Of a DNA stretch of 64,000 bases, positions 8,715-17,305 are shown in pieces (positions within the stretch are counted from its first letter, which is position 1; each line of letters begins with the position of its first letter). The position numbers and the translations under genes are program-made. Location: positions 124,001 through 188,000 of the forward strand of contig NZ_MCAS01000007.1 in the NCBI RefSeq assembly GCF_003610895.1, written 5' to 3'. The notes below the pieces were generated by a model. That model worked only from the letters and a program-made list of their open reading frames with translations. It made no database searches and was not told the origin of the DNA. This DNA is from Paraburkholderia fungorum (GTDB lineage Bacteria; Pseudomonadota; Gammaproteobacteria; Burkholderiales; Burkholderiaceae).

Positions 8715-9914
8715 ATGACTTCCATCCTCACAGAAGCCCCCACTCCGGCGGCATGGGACGGCCATGTGCGCGTGGCCTACGCCGATGCGCAGCGCCACGA
8801 CGCCTGGTTGCCGTCCCCGTGCGTGCAGAACCACGCGGCCAACCTGCATGCGCTGCCCAATGGCGACCTGCTGTGTGTCTGGTTTGGCGGCACGCAGGAG
8901 GGGATTCCCGACGTGTCGATCTACATGTCGCGCTTGCGTGCGGGTGCCGGCGTCTGGTCCGAGCCCGAGAAGCTCTCGAACGACCCGACACGCTCCGAGC
9001 AGAACCCCGTGCTGTTTACCGCGCCCGATGGCCGTTTGTGGCTCACCTATACCGCGCAGTTGTCCGGCCATCAGAACACGGCGATCGTGCGGCGGCGCAT
9101 CTCGTCCGACGGCGGCATAACCTGGGGGCCGATCGAGACGTTGTTCGATCGTGCGGGCACCTTCGTGCGTCAACCGATCGTCGTCCTGCCGGACGGCGCA
9201 TGGTTGTGCCCGGTGTTCCTGTGCCGCACCGAACCCGGTGAACGCTGGGTTGGCAACAACGACATCAGCGCCGTGCTGATTTCCGAAGACGAAGGGCGCT
9301 CGTGGCGCGAGCATGAGGTGCCCGACAGCGTGGGTTGCGTGCATATGAACGTGCAGGTACTCGCCGACGGCTCCCTGCTCGCACTGTTTCGCAGCCGCTG
9401 GGCGGATTTTATCTACGCGAGCCGCTCCAACGATGGCCGCACGTGGAGCGCGCCGCAAGCAACCACGTTACCGAACAACAACTCGTCGATCCAGTTCGTG
9501 CCGCTGAAGAACGGCCATCTCGCACTGGTGTTCAACGAGAGCGACGCGTCGCATAGCACCGGGCGGCGCGCCTCACTGTACGACGATATCGAAGATTCGG
9601 AAGACAGCGGCGCGTTGCGCGATCAAGGCGCATCGGCGCACGGCAGCGCATTCTGGGGCGCGCCGCGCAGCCCGATGTCACTGGCTGTTTCCGAAGACGG
9701 CGGCCACACCTGGCCGCGCCGGCGCAATCTGGAAATCGGCGACGGCTACTGCATGACGAACAACTCGGCCGAGCAGCGCAACCGCGAGTATTCGTACCCG
9801 TCGATCGTGCAATCGGCCGACGGCGCATTGCATATTGCTTTCACGTACTTCCGTCAACGGATCAAATACGTGAGCGTCGACGAAAGCTGGGTGCGCGGCT
9901 CATGCCGTAAGTGA
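8715..9914 (+). CDS. Sialidase-fold (BNR/Asp-box) protein, cytosolic
   Basis: A 399-residue six-bladed beta-propeller protein. ATG 8715 is chosen because GGAG lies 8 bp ahead; a GTG at 8676 overlaps the symporter and lacks a site. Four Asp-boxes are visible: SSDGGITW, SEDEGRSW, SNDGRTW and SEDGGHTW. N-terminal PSPCVQNHAANLHALPNGDLLCVWFGGTQEG matches the exo-alpha-sialidase-like family of catabolic operons. There is no signal peptide, so it acts in the cytosol, where it might open, isomerise or hydrolyse an imported acidic sugar. True sialidase activity is unproven. Confidence 0.85.
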   Translation: MTSILTEAPTPAAWDGHVRVAYADAQRHDAWLPSPCVQNHAANLHALPNGDLLCVWFGGTQEGIPDVSIYMSRLRAGAGVWSEPEKLSNDPTRSEQNPVLFTAPDGRLWLTYTAQLSGHQNTAIVRRRISSDGGITWGPIETLFDRAGTFVRQPIVVLPDGAWLCPVFLCRTEPGERWVGNNDISAVLISEDEGRSWREHEVPDSVGCVHMNVQVLADGSLLALFRSRWADFIYASRSNDGRTWSAPQATTLPNNNSSIQFVPLKNGHLALVFNESDASHSTGRRASLYDDIEDSEDSGALRDQGASAHGSAFWGAPRSPMSLAVSEDGGHTWPRRRNLEIGDGYCMTNNSAEQRNREYSYPSIVQSADGALHIAFTYFRQRIKYVSVDESWVRGSCRK

Positions 9915-10052
9915 AACGGCAGGGATGGATGAGCCGGTTTTGAGCGGACCGGCAAGGGACACGGCGTACGAATGGAAATTCGCTACACTAGGCACACTTT
10001 TTCGCGCGCTTATGGCGCGCTGTCGCTTAACCGGTTCCTCCGATCCAAGATC

Positions 10053-10820
10053 ATGAAAGTTGCGAAACGCCGCGAGGCGATGCTTCACGCTGTGCTGGGC
10101 GGGATGACAGATGTCGGTACCTTGTGCGAGCACTTCGGCATGTCCGAGGCGACCGTACGGCGCGATTTGCGCGCGCTCGCGGAGGACCGGCAGATTCTGC
10201 GCACCTACGGCGGCGCGGCGGCGGTGAGCGCGCACGAGCCGGAAGCTTCGCTCGACGAGCGCAGCGAGAGCTTTCGCGAGCAGAAAGATGCGATCGCGCG
10301 CGCGGCGCTCGCGCATGTCCAGCAAGACGACACGTTGTTTCTCGATGGCGGGACCACCACCGCGGCGCTTGCACGGCAATTGATCGGGCATCTCTCGATT
10401 CATGTCGTGACGAACAATCTGCTGGTGGTCGGCGCGCTCGCGGCCAGCAAGGTGCGGGTGACCTTGATTGGCGGCGATATCCGCTCGTCGAGCATGAGTA
10501 CGCTCGGGCCGCTGGCGCAGCTTGCGCTGAGCCGCCTGAGTTTCGACAAGGCGTTTCTCGGTGCCGACGGTGTGACGGCAACACGTGGCTTGTGTGAGGC
10601 GACGGCCGAGCAGGCGTATCTGAAGGAATGTGTGATCCGCCAGGCAGCGAGCGTGTTCGTGCTGGTTACCGCCGACAAGCTCGGCCGCGCCAGCCAGCAG
10701 CATTGGACGCCGCTCGAGCGCGACTGGACGTTGATTACCGATGACGCGGCTGAGCCGCAGGAACTGGCCTTGTTCGATGAGCGAGGCGAGGTGACGGTGG
10801 AGACCGTGGCGGCCCGCTAA
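10053..10820 (+). CDS. DeoR/GlpR-family transcriptional regulator
   Basis: A 255-residue repressor. The start at ATG 10053 gives the normal N-terminus KVAKRREAMLHAVL. The winged helix carries the DeoR signature VGTLCEHFGMSEATVRRDLRALAEDRQILRTYGGA (residues about 18-55). The C-terminal DeoRC sensor domain has LDGGTTTAALARQL, VVTNNLLVVGAL, LIGGDIRSSSMSTLGP and FLGADGVTATRGLCEAT, which bind phosphorylated sugars in the family. A phosphorylated acid sugar from the upstream kinase is a natural inducer candidate. It lies directly after the catabolic genes and probably controls their promoter at 1261. Confidence 0.93.
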   Translation: MKVAKRREAMLHAVLGGMTDVGTLCEHFGMSEATVRRDLRALAEDRQILRTYGGAAAVSAHEPEASLDERSESFREQKDAIARAALAHVQQDDTLFLDGGTTTAALARQLIGHLSIHVVTNNLLVVGALAASKVRVTLIGGDIRSSSMSTLGPLAQLALSRLSFDKAFLGADGVTATRGLCEATAEQAYLKECVIRQAASVFVLVTADKLGRASQQHWTPLERDWTLITDDAAEPQELALFDERGEVTVETVAAR

Positions 10821-10865
10821 GCGTTCGCGACGCCTCTCCGTGACCGATTTTCGAGGGGAAGCGGA

Positions 10866-11561
10866 GTGACAGCGAAGTCTGTTGAACAGAAGCACGCCGT
10901 GGTCACGGGTGCGTCGTCGGGAATCGGCGAGGCGATCGTCCAGCGCCTGCTGGCGCAAGGGTGGCGCGTAACGGGCCTGTGCCGGACACCGGCGAAGCAC
11001 GACGTCGAGCACCTGAAGATTATCCCCGTCGACGTGACGGATTTTGCCGCGCTGGTGCCTGTTGTCGATGCCATCGGCGCCTGCGATGCGTTCGTGCATG
11101 CAGCCGGCTTCATGCGCACGGCGCCGTTAGGCGAACTGGCCGCCGAAGACGGTGCGGCGATGTGGCGGATTCATGTCGACGCGGCTGCATTTCTCGTCAA
11201 TGCGCTGTTGCCGAACCTGTCCACAGGTGGCCGTATTGTGCTGATCGGCAGCCGGACGGCAAATGGCGCTCCTACCCGCAGCCAATATGCCGCGACCAAG
11301 GCGGCACTGGTCGGCATGGCCCGATCCTGGGCCGCCGAACTCGCGCCGCGCGGCATCACCGTCAATGTGGTGGCGCCAGGCGCCACCGATACGCCGCTGC
11401 TCAGCCATCCCGCGCGAGCCGGTACGCCGCCTAAATTGCCGCCGATCGGCCGCTTCGTCAAACCGTCGGAAGTGGCCGCGTTGACCGCCTTCCTGCTCGG
11501 TGCCGATGCGGGTGCGATTACCGGGCAGCAGATCGTGATGTGCGGGGGCGCGTCGCTCTAG
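10866..11561 (+). CDS. Short-chain dehydrogenase/reductase (SDR)
   Basis: A 231-residue Rossmann-fold oxidoreductase. It starts with GTG 10866, 5 bp after a GAGGGGAAG ribosome site. The cofactor loop TGASSGIGEAI is at about residues 14-24, the catalytic Ser lies in LIGSRTANG, and the Tyr/Lys pair is in SQYAATKAAL. The C-terminus ends GQQIVMCGGASL, usual for classical SDRs. It follows the DeoR gene by 45 bp and probably belongs to the sugar-acid unit, reducing or oxidising a hydroxy group of an intermediate. Substrate unknown. Confidence 0.9.
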   Translation: MTAKSVEQKHAVVTGASSGIGEAIVQRLLAQGWRVTGLCRTPAKHDVEHLKIIPVDVTDFAALVPVVDAIGACDAFVHAAGFMRTAPLGELAAEDGAAMWRIHVDAAAFLVNALLPNLSTGGRIVLIGSRTANGAPTRSQYAATKAALVGMARSWAAELAPRGITVNVVAPGATDTPLLSHPARAGTPPKLPPIGRFVKPSEVAALTAFLLGADAGAITGQQIVMCGGASL

Positions 11562-11636
11562 GCCGGCGTGATTCGATCAATGGCGCTTTTGCCGGCCGGA
11601 TTCGCATCGCGTCTGATCGTCCTCTGCCGGGCGGCC

Positions 11637-12947
11637 CTAACTGGCTAGCACTGCCGTGGTTTCCTCCGCGCGTATCCCCTTGCGATAACGCCCAAGCCCC
11701 ACGATACCAACCAGCGACACGGCCGAAAGCAGCGTGAAGAACATCGCCAGCGGCAGCCACTCGCCCTTGTAGTTCTGCGCGAGCATCGTCCCGATCAACG
11801 GCGTCGTTCCACCGGCGATTGTCGCGCACAGTTGATAGGCGATCGAAATGCCGGAGTAGCGGACCTGCGTTGGAAATGCCGGCGTCATGAAACCGGCGAT
11901 GACGGCGTAGGTGGCGGACAGCACCACCACCGCGAGCGAGATGCCTGCCACGATCGCGACGGGGCTTTGCGTCTTGACGAGCAGGAACATCGGGTAGGGC
12001 GTGAACATGGACACGAGGGCCGCCCAGGTCAGAAAGCGGGTCTCGCCAACGCGTTGCGCCAGCAGTGCCGAAATCGGCTGCGACGCCAACTGGATCAGGG
12101 TGACCACAAACAGGCAATCGAGAATGAATGATTTCGACATGCCGAGATAACCTGTGACATACGAAATCATGAACGTGTTGGTGAAGAAGAATCCGGCGGA
12201 GCCGATTGTCGTAGCCATCGCCGCCATGACGATCGGGTACCAGGCGGTACGCAGCACTTCCTTGACGGGCGACTTCAGCACCTCGCGATTCTTGCGAAGC
12301 AGCTCGAACTCGGGCGACTCCTTGACGCCGAGACGGATCGCCATGCCGATCAACAGCAGCACGAAGCTGGCCAGAAACGGCAGGCGCCAGCCCCAGGCCA
12401 CGAAGCTGTCGTGATCGAGCGAGGTAACGAGCCTGAACGACACAAGCGAAAGAATCAGGCCGACCGGGCTGCCCATCTGCGGCAGCGACGCGAAGAACGT
12501 TTTACGGCCGGCCGGCGCATGCTCGCTCGCCATCAGCACCGCGCCGCCCCATTCGCCGCCCACGGCAATACCTTGCAGAATCCGCAGCAGCACCAGCAGA
12601 ACCGGCGCCCAGATGCCAATGCTGCTATAGCCGGGCAACAGACCGATGCCGGTGGTGGCGATCCCCATCAGGAACATGGTCAGCAGCAGCATCTTCTTGC
12701 GACCGAGCTTGTCGCCGAGATGCCCGAAGACCGCGCCGCTCAACGGGCGCGCCACGAAGCCGACAAAGAACGTGCCGAACGAGGCCATCGTACTGAGGAA
12801 GTGATTGCTGCTGGGGAAGAACACCTCGCCGAGCACGAGCGCGGCGGCCGTCGCATAGGTGTAGTAGTCGTAGTACTCGACGGCCGTGCCGATAAAAGCC
12901 GCGGTGGCGGCGCGTACGGGCTGGTGCGTCTGTTCAGAATGGGACAT
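11637..12947 (-). CDS. MFS transporter, metabolite:H+ symporter (MHS) family
   Basis: A 436-residue 12-helix permease. The N-terminus IGTAVEYYDYYTYATAAALV is the MHS signature, followed by the loop motif GHLGDKLGRKKMLL between helices 2 and 3, and RILQGIAVGGEWGGAVLMASEHAP at helix 4-5. Relatives carry shikimate, proline/betaine, alpha-ketoglutarate and aromatic acids by proton symport. It lies downstream of the M20 amidase and HpcH-like genes and has its own copy of the shared promoter motif at 12992-13044, so it is likely the importer of that pathway. Confidence 0.92.
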   Translation of the reverse strand: MSHSEQTHQPVRAATAAFIGTAVEYYDYYTYATAAALVLGEVFFPSSNHFLSTMASFGTFFVGFVARPLSGAVFGHLGDKLGRKKMLLLTMFLMGIATTGIGLLPGYSSIGIWAPVLLVLLRILQGIAVGGEWGGAVLMASEHAPAGRKTFFASLPQMGSPVGLILSLVSFRLVTSLDHDSFVAWGWRLPFLASFVLLLIGMAIRLGVKESPEFELLRKNREVLKSPVKEVLRTAWYPIVMAAMATTIGSAGFFFTNTFMISYVTGYLGMSKSFILDCLFVVTLIQLASQPISALLAQRVGETRFLTWAALVSMFTPYPMFLLVKTQSPVAIVAGISLAVVVLSATYAVIAGFMTPAFPTQVRYSGISIAYQLCATIAGGTTPLIGTMLAQNYKGEWLPLAMFFTLLSAVSLVGIVGLGRYRKGIRAEETTAVLAS

Positions 12948-12991
12948 GGAGAATCCTGTTGATGGACGGCAGCGTGGGTTTGATTAGCGTT

Positions 12992-13044
12992 TTTATCGGT
13001 CGCCGAAATGCGCCTGCCAAATTCGGATTTTTAATCTTCACTAT
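12992..13044 (-). promoter_or_regulatory. Shared spaced promoter motif, copy 1 (before MHS carrier at 12947)
   Basis: Read on the minus strand it has ATAGTGAAGATTA (13044-13032), a 32-bp spacer, then CCGATAAA (12999-12992). The same two blocks at the same distance occur at 15281-15333 and 20324-20376. GATAAA is a plausible -10 and the distal block lies where LysR-type activators usually bind. The regulator is inferred to be the LysR protein encoded at 15369. Confidence 0.55.
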
Positions 13045-13092
13045 CAGGATGGCTAATGTTTGCGGGATCGTTTGCCTGCGCGTTTGCCAAGG

Positions 13093-13998
13093 CTATGCGT
13101 TGCGGCTGTCGTCAAAGGCGCGCAGCAGCGCATCGCGCGCGATCAATCGTTGCGCGTTATTGCGTTCCGGGTAGTCGATCCATGCCGATCCGTCGGTGGC
13201 GGACGGATTCGCCTGCTGTGCCGCGTGCGCGGCGATGAGGTCATGCGCAGCCCGCACGTCTTCCTTGGTCGGCGTCAGCGCACGGTGAATCGCCGGCACG
13301 TGCTCCGCAAACACGACGCTTTTCGAGGTAAATCCGAGTTGCGTGGAGAGGTCCATGTCACGTTCCAGCACCTGCGCCGCCCGATACGTACACGGAAGAT
13401 CGATCGGCACACAGCCGGCGGCAACGCACTCGACCAGAAAGCGGCTACGTGCGTAGAGCAGTTCGTTGCCGCCAGGCGTGCGGCGCGCGCCGAGATTCGC
13501 CGCCAGGTCTTCGACCGCGAGCATGCAGCACTTTATGCGTGCTCCCACGTGAAGCAGCGCGCCCAGATTGACCAGACCCTGTGCGGATTCGATAACTGGA
13601 ACCACCTCCGTCGAGCCCGCCGGAATGCCCAGCTTGCGCTCGATGACGGCGAGCGCATCGTCGAGCGCGGCCAGTTGGGCCGTGCCTTGCGCGTGCGGCA
13701 GAAAAATTGCCCGTGGGTGGCCGGGCATGACGCCTTCGAGATCGGCATGGCCGTCGTGCTCCAGGGTGTTGATCCGTACCGAGCCGAACGTGCCGGCCGC
13801 CGCCGCGTCGCGCAATAGCGTGACAATGCGCTCGCGTGCCTGCGGCCGGTCTTGCGGCGAGGTCATCTCTTCCAGGTCGGCGACCACGGCGTCGGCGCCG
13901 CTGCGCAGAGCTGCGGCGTGGGCCATGGGATTGTTGCCGGGCACGAAGAGCCATGTGCGCCGCACACCTGGCGCACGCACCGTTTGATGGGGGTTCAT
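13093..13998 (-). CDS. HpcH/HpaI-family (citrate lyase beta-like) CoA-ester lyase or aldolase
   Basis: A 301-residue TIM-barrel lyase. The family marks are RRTWLFVPGNNP near the N-terminus, GADAVVADLEEMTSPQDRPQAR (substrate Arg and acidic metal environment), PVIESAQGL with the Mg2+-ligand Glu, and MLAVEDLAANLGA with the ligand Asp. Relatives cleave malyl-, citramalyl- or citryl-CoA, or free 4-hydroxy-2-oxo acids. Its start overlaps the amidase stop (ATGA at 13995-13998), so the two are translationally coupled. Whether it needs CoA is not visible. Confidence 0.87.
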   Translation of the reverse strand: MNPHQTVRAPGVRRTWLFVPGNNPMAHAAALRSGADAVVADLEEMTSPQDRPQARERIVTLLRDAAAAGTFGSVRINTLEHDGHADLEGVMPGHPRAIFLPHAQGTAQLAALDDALAVIERKLGIPAGSTEVVPVIESAQGLVNLGALLHVGARIKCCMLAVEDLAANLGARRTPGGNELLYARSRFLVECVAAGCVPIDLPCTYRAAQVLERDMDLSTQLGFTSKSVVFAEHVPAIHRALTPTKEDVRAAHDLIAAHAAQQANPSATDGSAWIDYPERNNAQRLIARDALLRAFDDSRNA

Positions 13999-15227
13999 GC
14001 GGCTTGCCCCGCGCGCGCCAGCATCGCGTGAAGCAGCACGTCCGTGCCACGCCTGACGTCTTCCGGCAACGCATCTTCGGCTTCGTTATGGCTCAGACCG
14101 TCGACGCAGGGAATAAAAATCATCGCCGTCGGACAATGTTTGGCGAGATGGATCGCGTCGTGTCCGGCGCCACTGATGATGCGTTGATGCGGATAGTCCA
14201 GCGCTTCCACCGCGTGGCTGACCGCGGCAATGCACAGCGGGTCGAACGGCGTGGCCGGGCTGACCCAATGCTGTGTTATCTCGACCGTCTGGCGGCGGCG
14301 TTTTGCAATCGTCTCGAAGCGCTCGCGCAGCGCGGTTTCCATGTTGCCGATCAGCGTATCGTCCGGATGGCGCAGGTCCACCGTGAACGTCAGGTCCGCG
14401 GCGATGGTATTGCGCGACGCATTGCGTATGTGCAGCTCACCAATGGTGGCGAGACCTTGCGGGAAAAACTCCGCTGCGATGCGCTCCAGTTCCGCGGCCA
14501 TTTCCGCGCTCGCGAACAGCGCGTCGCGGCGGTACTGCATCGGCGTCGTGCCCGCATGCGCTGCCTGGCCACGCACGCGCACGTCGAGCCAGCGAATCGC
14601 CTGGCCGCCTGTCACGACGCCGATCGGCACGCCGCTTTCCTCGAGAACGGGACCCTGTTCAATGTGCGCCTCGAAGTACGCGTCGAAGACAATGCCGGGC
14701 ACGGCGCGCGTGCCGGCATAGCCGGTGGTTTGCAGAGCATCTTCGACCGAGGTGCCGTCGGCATCGCGCGTGCTCAACGCCTGGGCGAGCGGCATGACGC
14801 CGGTGAAGGCTGCCGATCCGAGCATGGCCGGCGTGAAGCGCGCGCCTTCCTCATTGGTCCACACGACGATCTCGATGGGCTTGTCGGTTTCAATGTTCGC
14901 GTCGTTCAAGGTGCGTACGACTTCGAGCGCGGCGAGCACGCCGTAGACCCCGTCGAAGCGGCCGCCCTCGGGCTGGGTGTCAAGGTGACTTCCGCTCGCA
15001 ACGGGCGCTGCGCCGTTCCGTTTGCCGGCGCGCCGCGCGAAAAGATTGCCCACCTGATCGACGGACAACGTGAGCCCGGCCTCGATGCACCACTGCGAAA
15101 AAAGCGCCCGGCCTGCCGCGTCCTGCGCGCTCAGTGCGAGGCGCCGCACGCCGCCTGCGGGGGTGGCGCCGACGGCGGCCATGTTCATCAGGCTCGTCCA
15201 GAGCCGCTCACCATTGATTTTTAGCAT
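13995..15227 (-). CDS. M20-family Zn-dependent amidohydrolase (allantoate/N-carbamoyl amino acid hydrolase-like)
   Basis: A 410-residue metallo-amidase. ATG 15227 has AGGAG 6 bp upstream and is preferred to the GTG just before it. Binuclear metal ligands are visible as GSHLDTQPEGGRFDGVYGV (His, Asp), WTNEEGARF (Glu), and the C-terminal GLSHNEAED (His). FEAHIEQGP and VRGQAAHAGTTPM belong to the lid domain that contributes substrate residues in AllC/HyuC proteins. The likely reaction is removal of a carbamoyl, ureido or amide nitrogen from an imported acid, followed by the coupled lyase. Exact substrate unknown. Confidence 0.9.
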   Translation of the reverse strand: MLKINGERLWTSLMNMAAVGATPAGGVRRLALSAQDAAGRALFSQWCIEAGLTLSVDQVGNLFARRAGKRNGAAPVASGSHLDTQPEGGRFDGVYGVLAALEVVRTLNDANIETDKPIEIVVWTNEEGARFTPAMLGSAAFTGVMPLAQALSTRDADGTSVEDALQTTGYAGTRAVPGIVFDAYFEAHIEQGPVLEESGVPIGVVTGGQAIRWLDVRVRGQAAHAGTTPMQYRRDALFASAEMAAELERIAAEFFPQGLATIGELHIRNASRNTIAADLTFTVDLRHPDDTLIGNMETALRERFETIAKRRRQTVEITQHWVSPATPFDPLCIAAVSHAVEALDYPHQRIISGAGHDAIHLAKHCPTAMIFIPCVDGLSHNEAEDALPEDVRRGTDVLLHAMLARAGQAA

Positions 15228-15280
15228 CACATACTCCTGAAGCCGCGGCGCAATCGCCGCGTCGGGTTCGTCGTGATGCC

Positions 15281-15336
15281 TTTATCGGTAATCAAAAATG
15301 ATAAGTCTAATTTCTAATTCTAATCCTCAGTATAAT
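15281..15336. promoter_or_regulatory. Shared spaced promoter motif, copy 2, in the amidase/LysR divergent region
   Basis: On the minus strand: ATACTGAGGATTA (15333-15321), 32-bp spacer, CCGATAAA (15288-15281), directed at the amidase operon. On the plus strand TATAAT (15331-15336) is a perfect -10 facing the LysR gene 33 bp downstream and overlapping the distal block, the usual arrangement for a LysR protein that activates its neighbour and represses itself. The region 15228-15368 is clearly AT-rich compared with its surroundings. Confidence 0.6.
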
Positions 15337-15368
15337 TTTCGTGGATGATGTAAACAGTGAGGCTCATC

Positions 15369-16322
15369 GTGAGCAAAGACCGCCCGGACACCTACCTGAA
15401 CGACCGCCTTGACTGGAATCTGCTGCGCACTTTTCTCGCCATTGCGAAAGAGGGCAGCGTGAGTCGCGCGGCGGCCAGGCTGCATCTGACACAGCCCGCC
15501 GTGAGCCAGGCGCTGCGGCGTCTGGAGGAGCAGTTGGGACTGCGCCTCGTGGACCGTCACGGTCCGCGTATCGAGGTCACGCAGGCCGGTATCGAAGTGA
15601 AACAGATTGCTGAGGACGTGTACGGCACGATCTCGCGCCTGTCGCTTGCCGAAGTGGATCGCGATCACGATATCTCCGGCATGGTGCGCGTGAGTACCGT
15701 CAGCGGCATTGATTTTCCGGCCTACGATACGTTTCTTGCCGAGTTTCACCGCACCTATCCGCGCATCGAACTCGAAAGTCAGGAGATGCGCAGCGCCGAT
15801 GTGGTGAACAGTCTGCAGCAAAAATCCGCGACGCTTGGGCTGACGCCGCGGCGCGCGTTACCCAAACGAGTCGACAGCCGCGTGTTTCTGCGGCAACGGT
15901 ATGCGCTTTTCTGCGGACGCCATCATCCGCTCTTTGGACGCAGCGACATCCGGGTTGCCGACCTGGCGGGCGAAAAGTTCGTCTCCTTCACTGGCGACAA
16001 GGTGGGTGACCACATGTCCCCGCTCACGTTTTTTCGTGACGAGATGGGCTTCACGGGGCGCGTGGTCGGCTCATCGTCGAGCATGACCGAGGTGCGGCGT
16101 TTCATCTTCGCGGGCTTCGGTATCGGTTGCCTGCCGGAACACGTGGTGCGCGACGACATTGCTCAAGGCCGCCTTCAGCGGCTGCCGCCGGATGACGGCG
16201 TGGCCGACCTCGATATCTATATGCTGTGGTCACAGGACCGCAAGCTGAGCGCTGCTGAAGCCGCGTTTATCGATGCGCTGAATGTGTTCATCGACGGCCA
16301 GGCGGAAGGCGCTGAACGTTAG
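15369..16322 (+). CDS. LysR-type transcriptional regulator of the amidase/aldolase module
   Basis: A 317-residue LTTR. GTG 15369 is preferred because GAGG lies 6 bp upstream; a second GTG at 15357 is possible. The winged helix covers residues about 14-75 (WNLLRTFLAIAKEGSVSRAA..LHLTQPAVSQALRRLEEQLG..L), followed by a linker helix and two periplasmic-binding-like subdomains. It is divergent from the M20 amidase gene and is the only regulator inside the block 11637-20256, whose three promoters share one motif, so it is the best candidate to control all of them. Confidence 0.93.
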   Translation: MSKDRPDTYLNDRLDWNLLRTFLAIAKEGSVSRAAARLHLTQPAVSQALRRLEEQLGLRLVDRHGPRIEVTQAGIEVKQIAEDVYGTISRLSLAEVDRDHDISGMVRVSTVSGIDFPAYDTFLAEFHRTYPRIELESQEMRSADVVNSLQQKSATLGLTPRRALPKRVDSRVFLRQRYALFCGRHHPLFGRSDIRVADLAGEKFVSFTGDKVGDHMSPLTFFRDEMGFTGRVVGSSSSMTEVRRFIFAGFGIGCLPEHVVRDDIAQGRLQRLPPDDGVADLDIYMLWSQDRKLSAAEAAFIDALNVFIDGQAEGAER

Positions 16323-16356
16323 CGCGCCGCCCGGTAGTTGTGGTCAATAAGCGCGC

Positions 16357-17283
16357 TCAGTAACCACGCGTGACGTCCACTACATTCTGCAGTGGCTCGC
16401 CGCGGATCAGCCTGCGTGCGTTGTGCGCCACTTGCGTGCCGATCGTCGCCGAGCTGGCAACCGACGCCATGTGGGGCGTCACGATCAGATTCGGAGCCCG
16501 CCACAGCGGATCTTCGCGTGGTAGCGGTTCGGTCGGAAACACATCGACGATCGCGCCGCCGATCTGTCCGCTTGTGAGCGCAGCGATCAGATCCGCGGGC
16601 ACCAGGTGCTCGCCGCGGCCAACGTGAATCAGTTTCGCGCCCGGGCGCAAGTGTTCGAAGGTGTTCGCGTTGAGAATTCCGCGGGTTTCGTGCGTGAGCG
16701 GCAGGAGGCACACGAGGATGTCGGTGCCCTGGAGAAATGGTTTGAGCTGCTCGGGGCCGGCGAAAGTAGTCACGCCCGGCAGTTCACGGGGCTTGCGCGC
16801 CCAGCCGCGCACCGCGAAGCCGAAGCGCTGCAAATCCGTCGCGACGCGGCTGCCGATTTCCCCCAGTCCCATGATGCCCACGGCGCATTCGGACGCATCG
16901 CGCTGATCGTGGCGGAACCAGCGGTCAAGACGCTGATTGGCGAGCACGCGGTCGAGTTGACGATGAAAGTGCAGCACCCCCCACGTAACGAATTCGCCCA
17001 TTCCACGTGCATGTTGTGGATCGACGACGCGGCACAGCGGCACGGCGGGCAGGGCAGGATCGGACAGAATGTTGTCGACACCCGCGGCGATGCTATGCAC
17101 GAGCCGCAGTTTCGGCAGCGCCGCCAGTGCGCCGGCCGGTGGGTTCCAGCACACGGCGATTTCCGCGTCGCCCGCGGATTGCTCGCCGTGCATCACGACC
17201 TCGAGGTCAGGAGCGGCACGCTGAATCGGCTGCACCAGATGTGACATGTCGTAGTCACGGCTCATCAGAACGAGTTTGGTCAT
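16357..17283 (-). CDS. D-2-hydroxyacid dehydrogenase (GhrA-like)
   Basis: A 308-residue NAD(P)H-dependent oxidoreductase of the GhrA branch. The nucleotide-binding motif GLGEIGSRVA lies in the middle; the substrate and catalytic region shows LLPLTHETRGILN, HVGRGEHLV, DVFPTEPLP and the catalytic His in TPHMASV. GhrA proteins reduce glyoxylate or hydroxypyruvate; many homologues act on other 2-keto acids. It is the last gene of the run starting with the MHS carrier at 20256 and lies 22 bp after the class II aldolase, suggesting it reduces the 2-keto product of that route. Confidence 0.9.
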   Translation of the reverse strand: MTKLVLMSRDYDMSHLVQPIQRAAPDLEVVMHGEQSAGDAEIAVCWNPPAGALAALPKLRLVHSIAAGVDNILSDPALPAVPLCRVVDPQHARGMGEFVTWGVLHFHRQLDRVLANQRLDRWFRHDQRDASECAVGIMGLGEIGSRVATDLQRFGFAVRGWARKPRELPGVTTFAGPEQLKPFLQGTDILVCLLPLTHETRGILNANTFEHLRPGAKLIHVGRGEHLVPADLIAALTSGQIGGAIVDVFPTEPLPREDPLWRAPNLIVTPHMASVASSATIGTQVAHNARRLIRGEPLQNVVDVTRGY

Positions 17284-17305
17284 TGCATCGAATCGGAAAG
17301 CGGGC

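Noticed and set aside
10004..10020. GCGCGC-TTATG-GCGCGC hairpin before the DeoR gene
   Set aside because: Short, simple-sequence arms without T-tract; no functional claim is justified.
11561..11597. Inverted repeat GGCCGGC/GCCGGCC between SDR and MHS genes as a bidirectional terminator
   Set aside because: The loop is 23 nt and no T-tracts flank it; in GC-rich DNA such arms occur by chance.
13836..15224. A 462-codon open frame on the plus strand
   Set aside because: It mirrors the M20 amidase and HpcH genes on the other strand, is Arg/Gly-rich, and has no domain or ribosome site.
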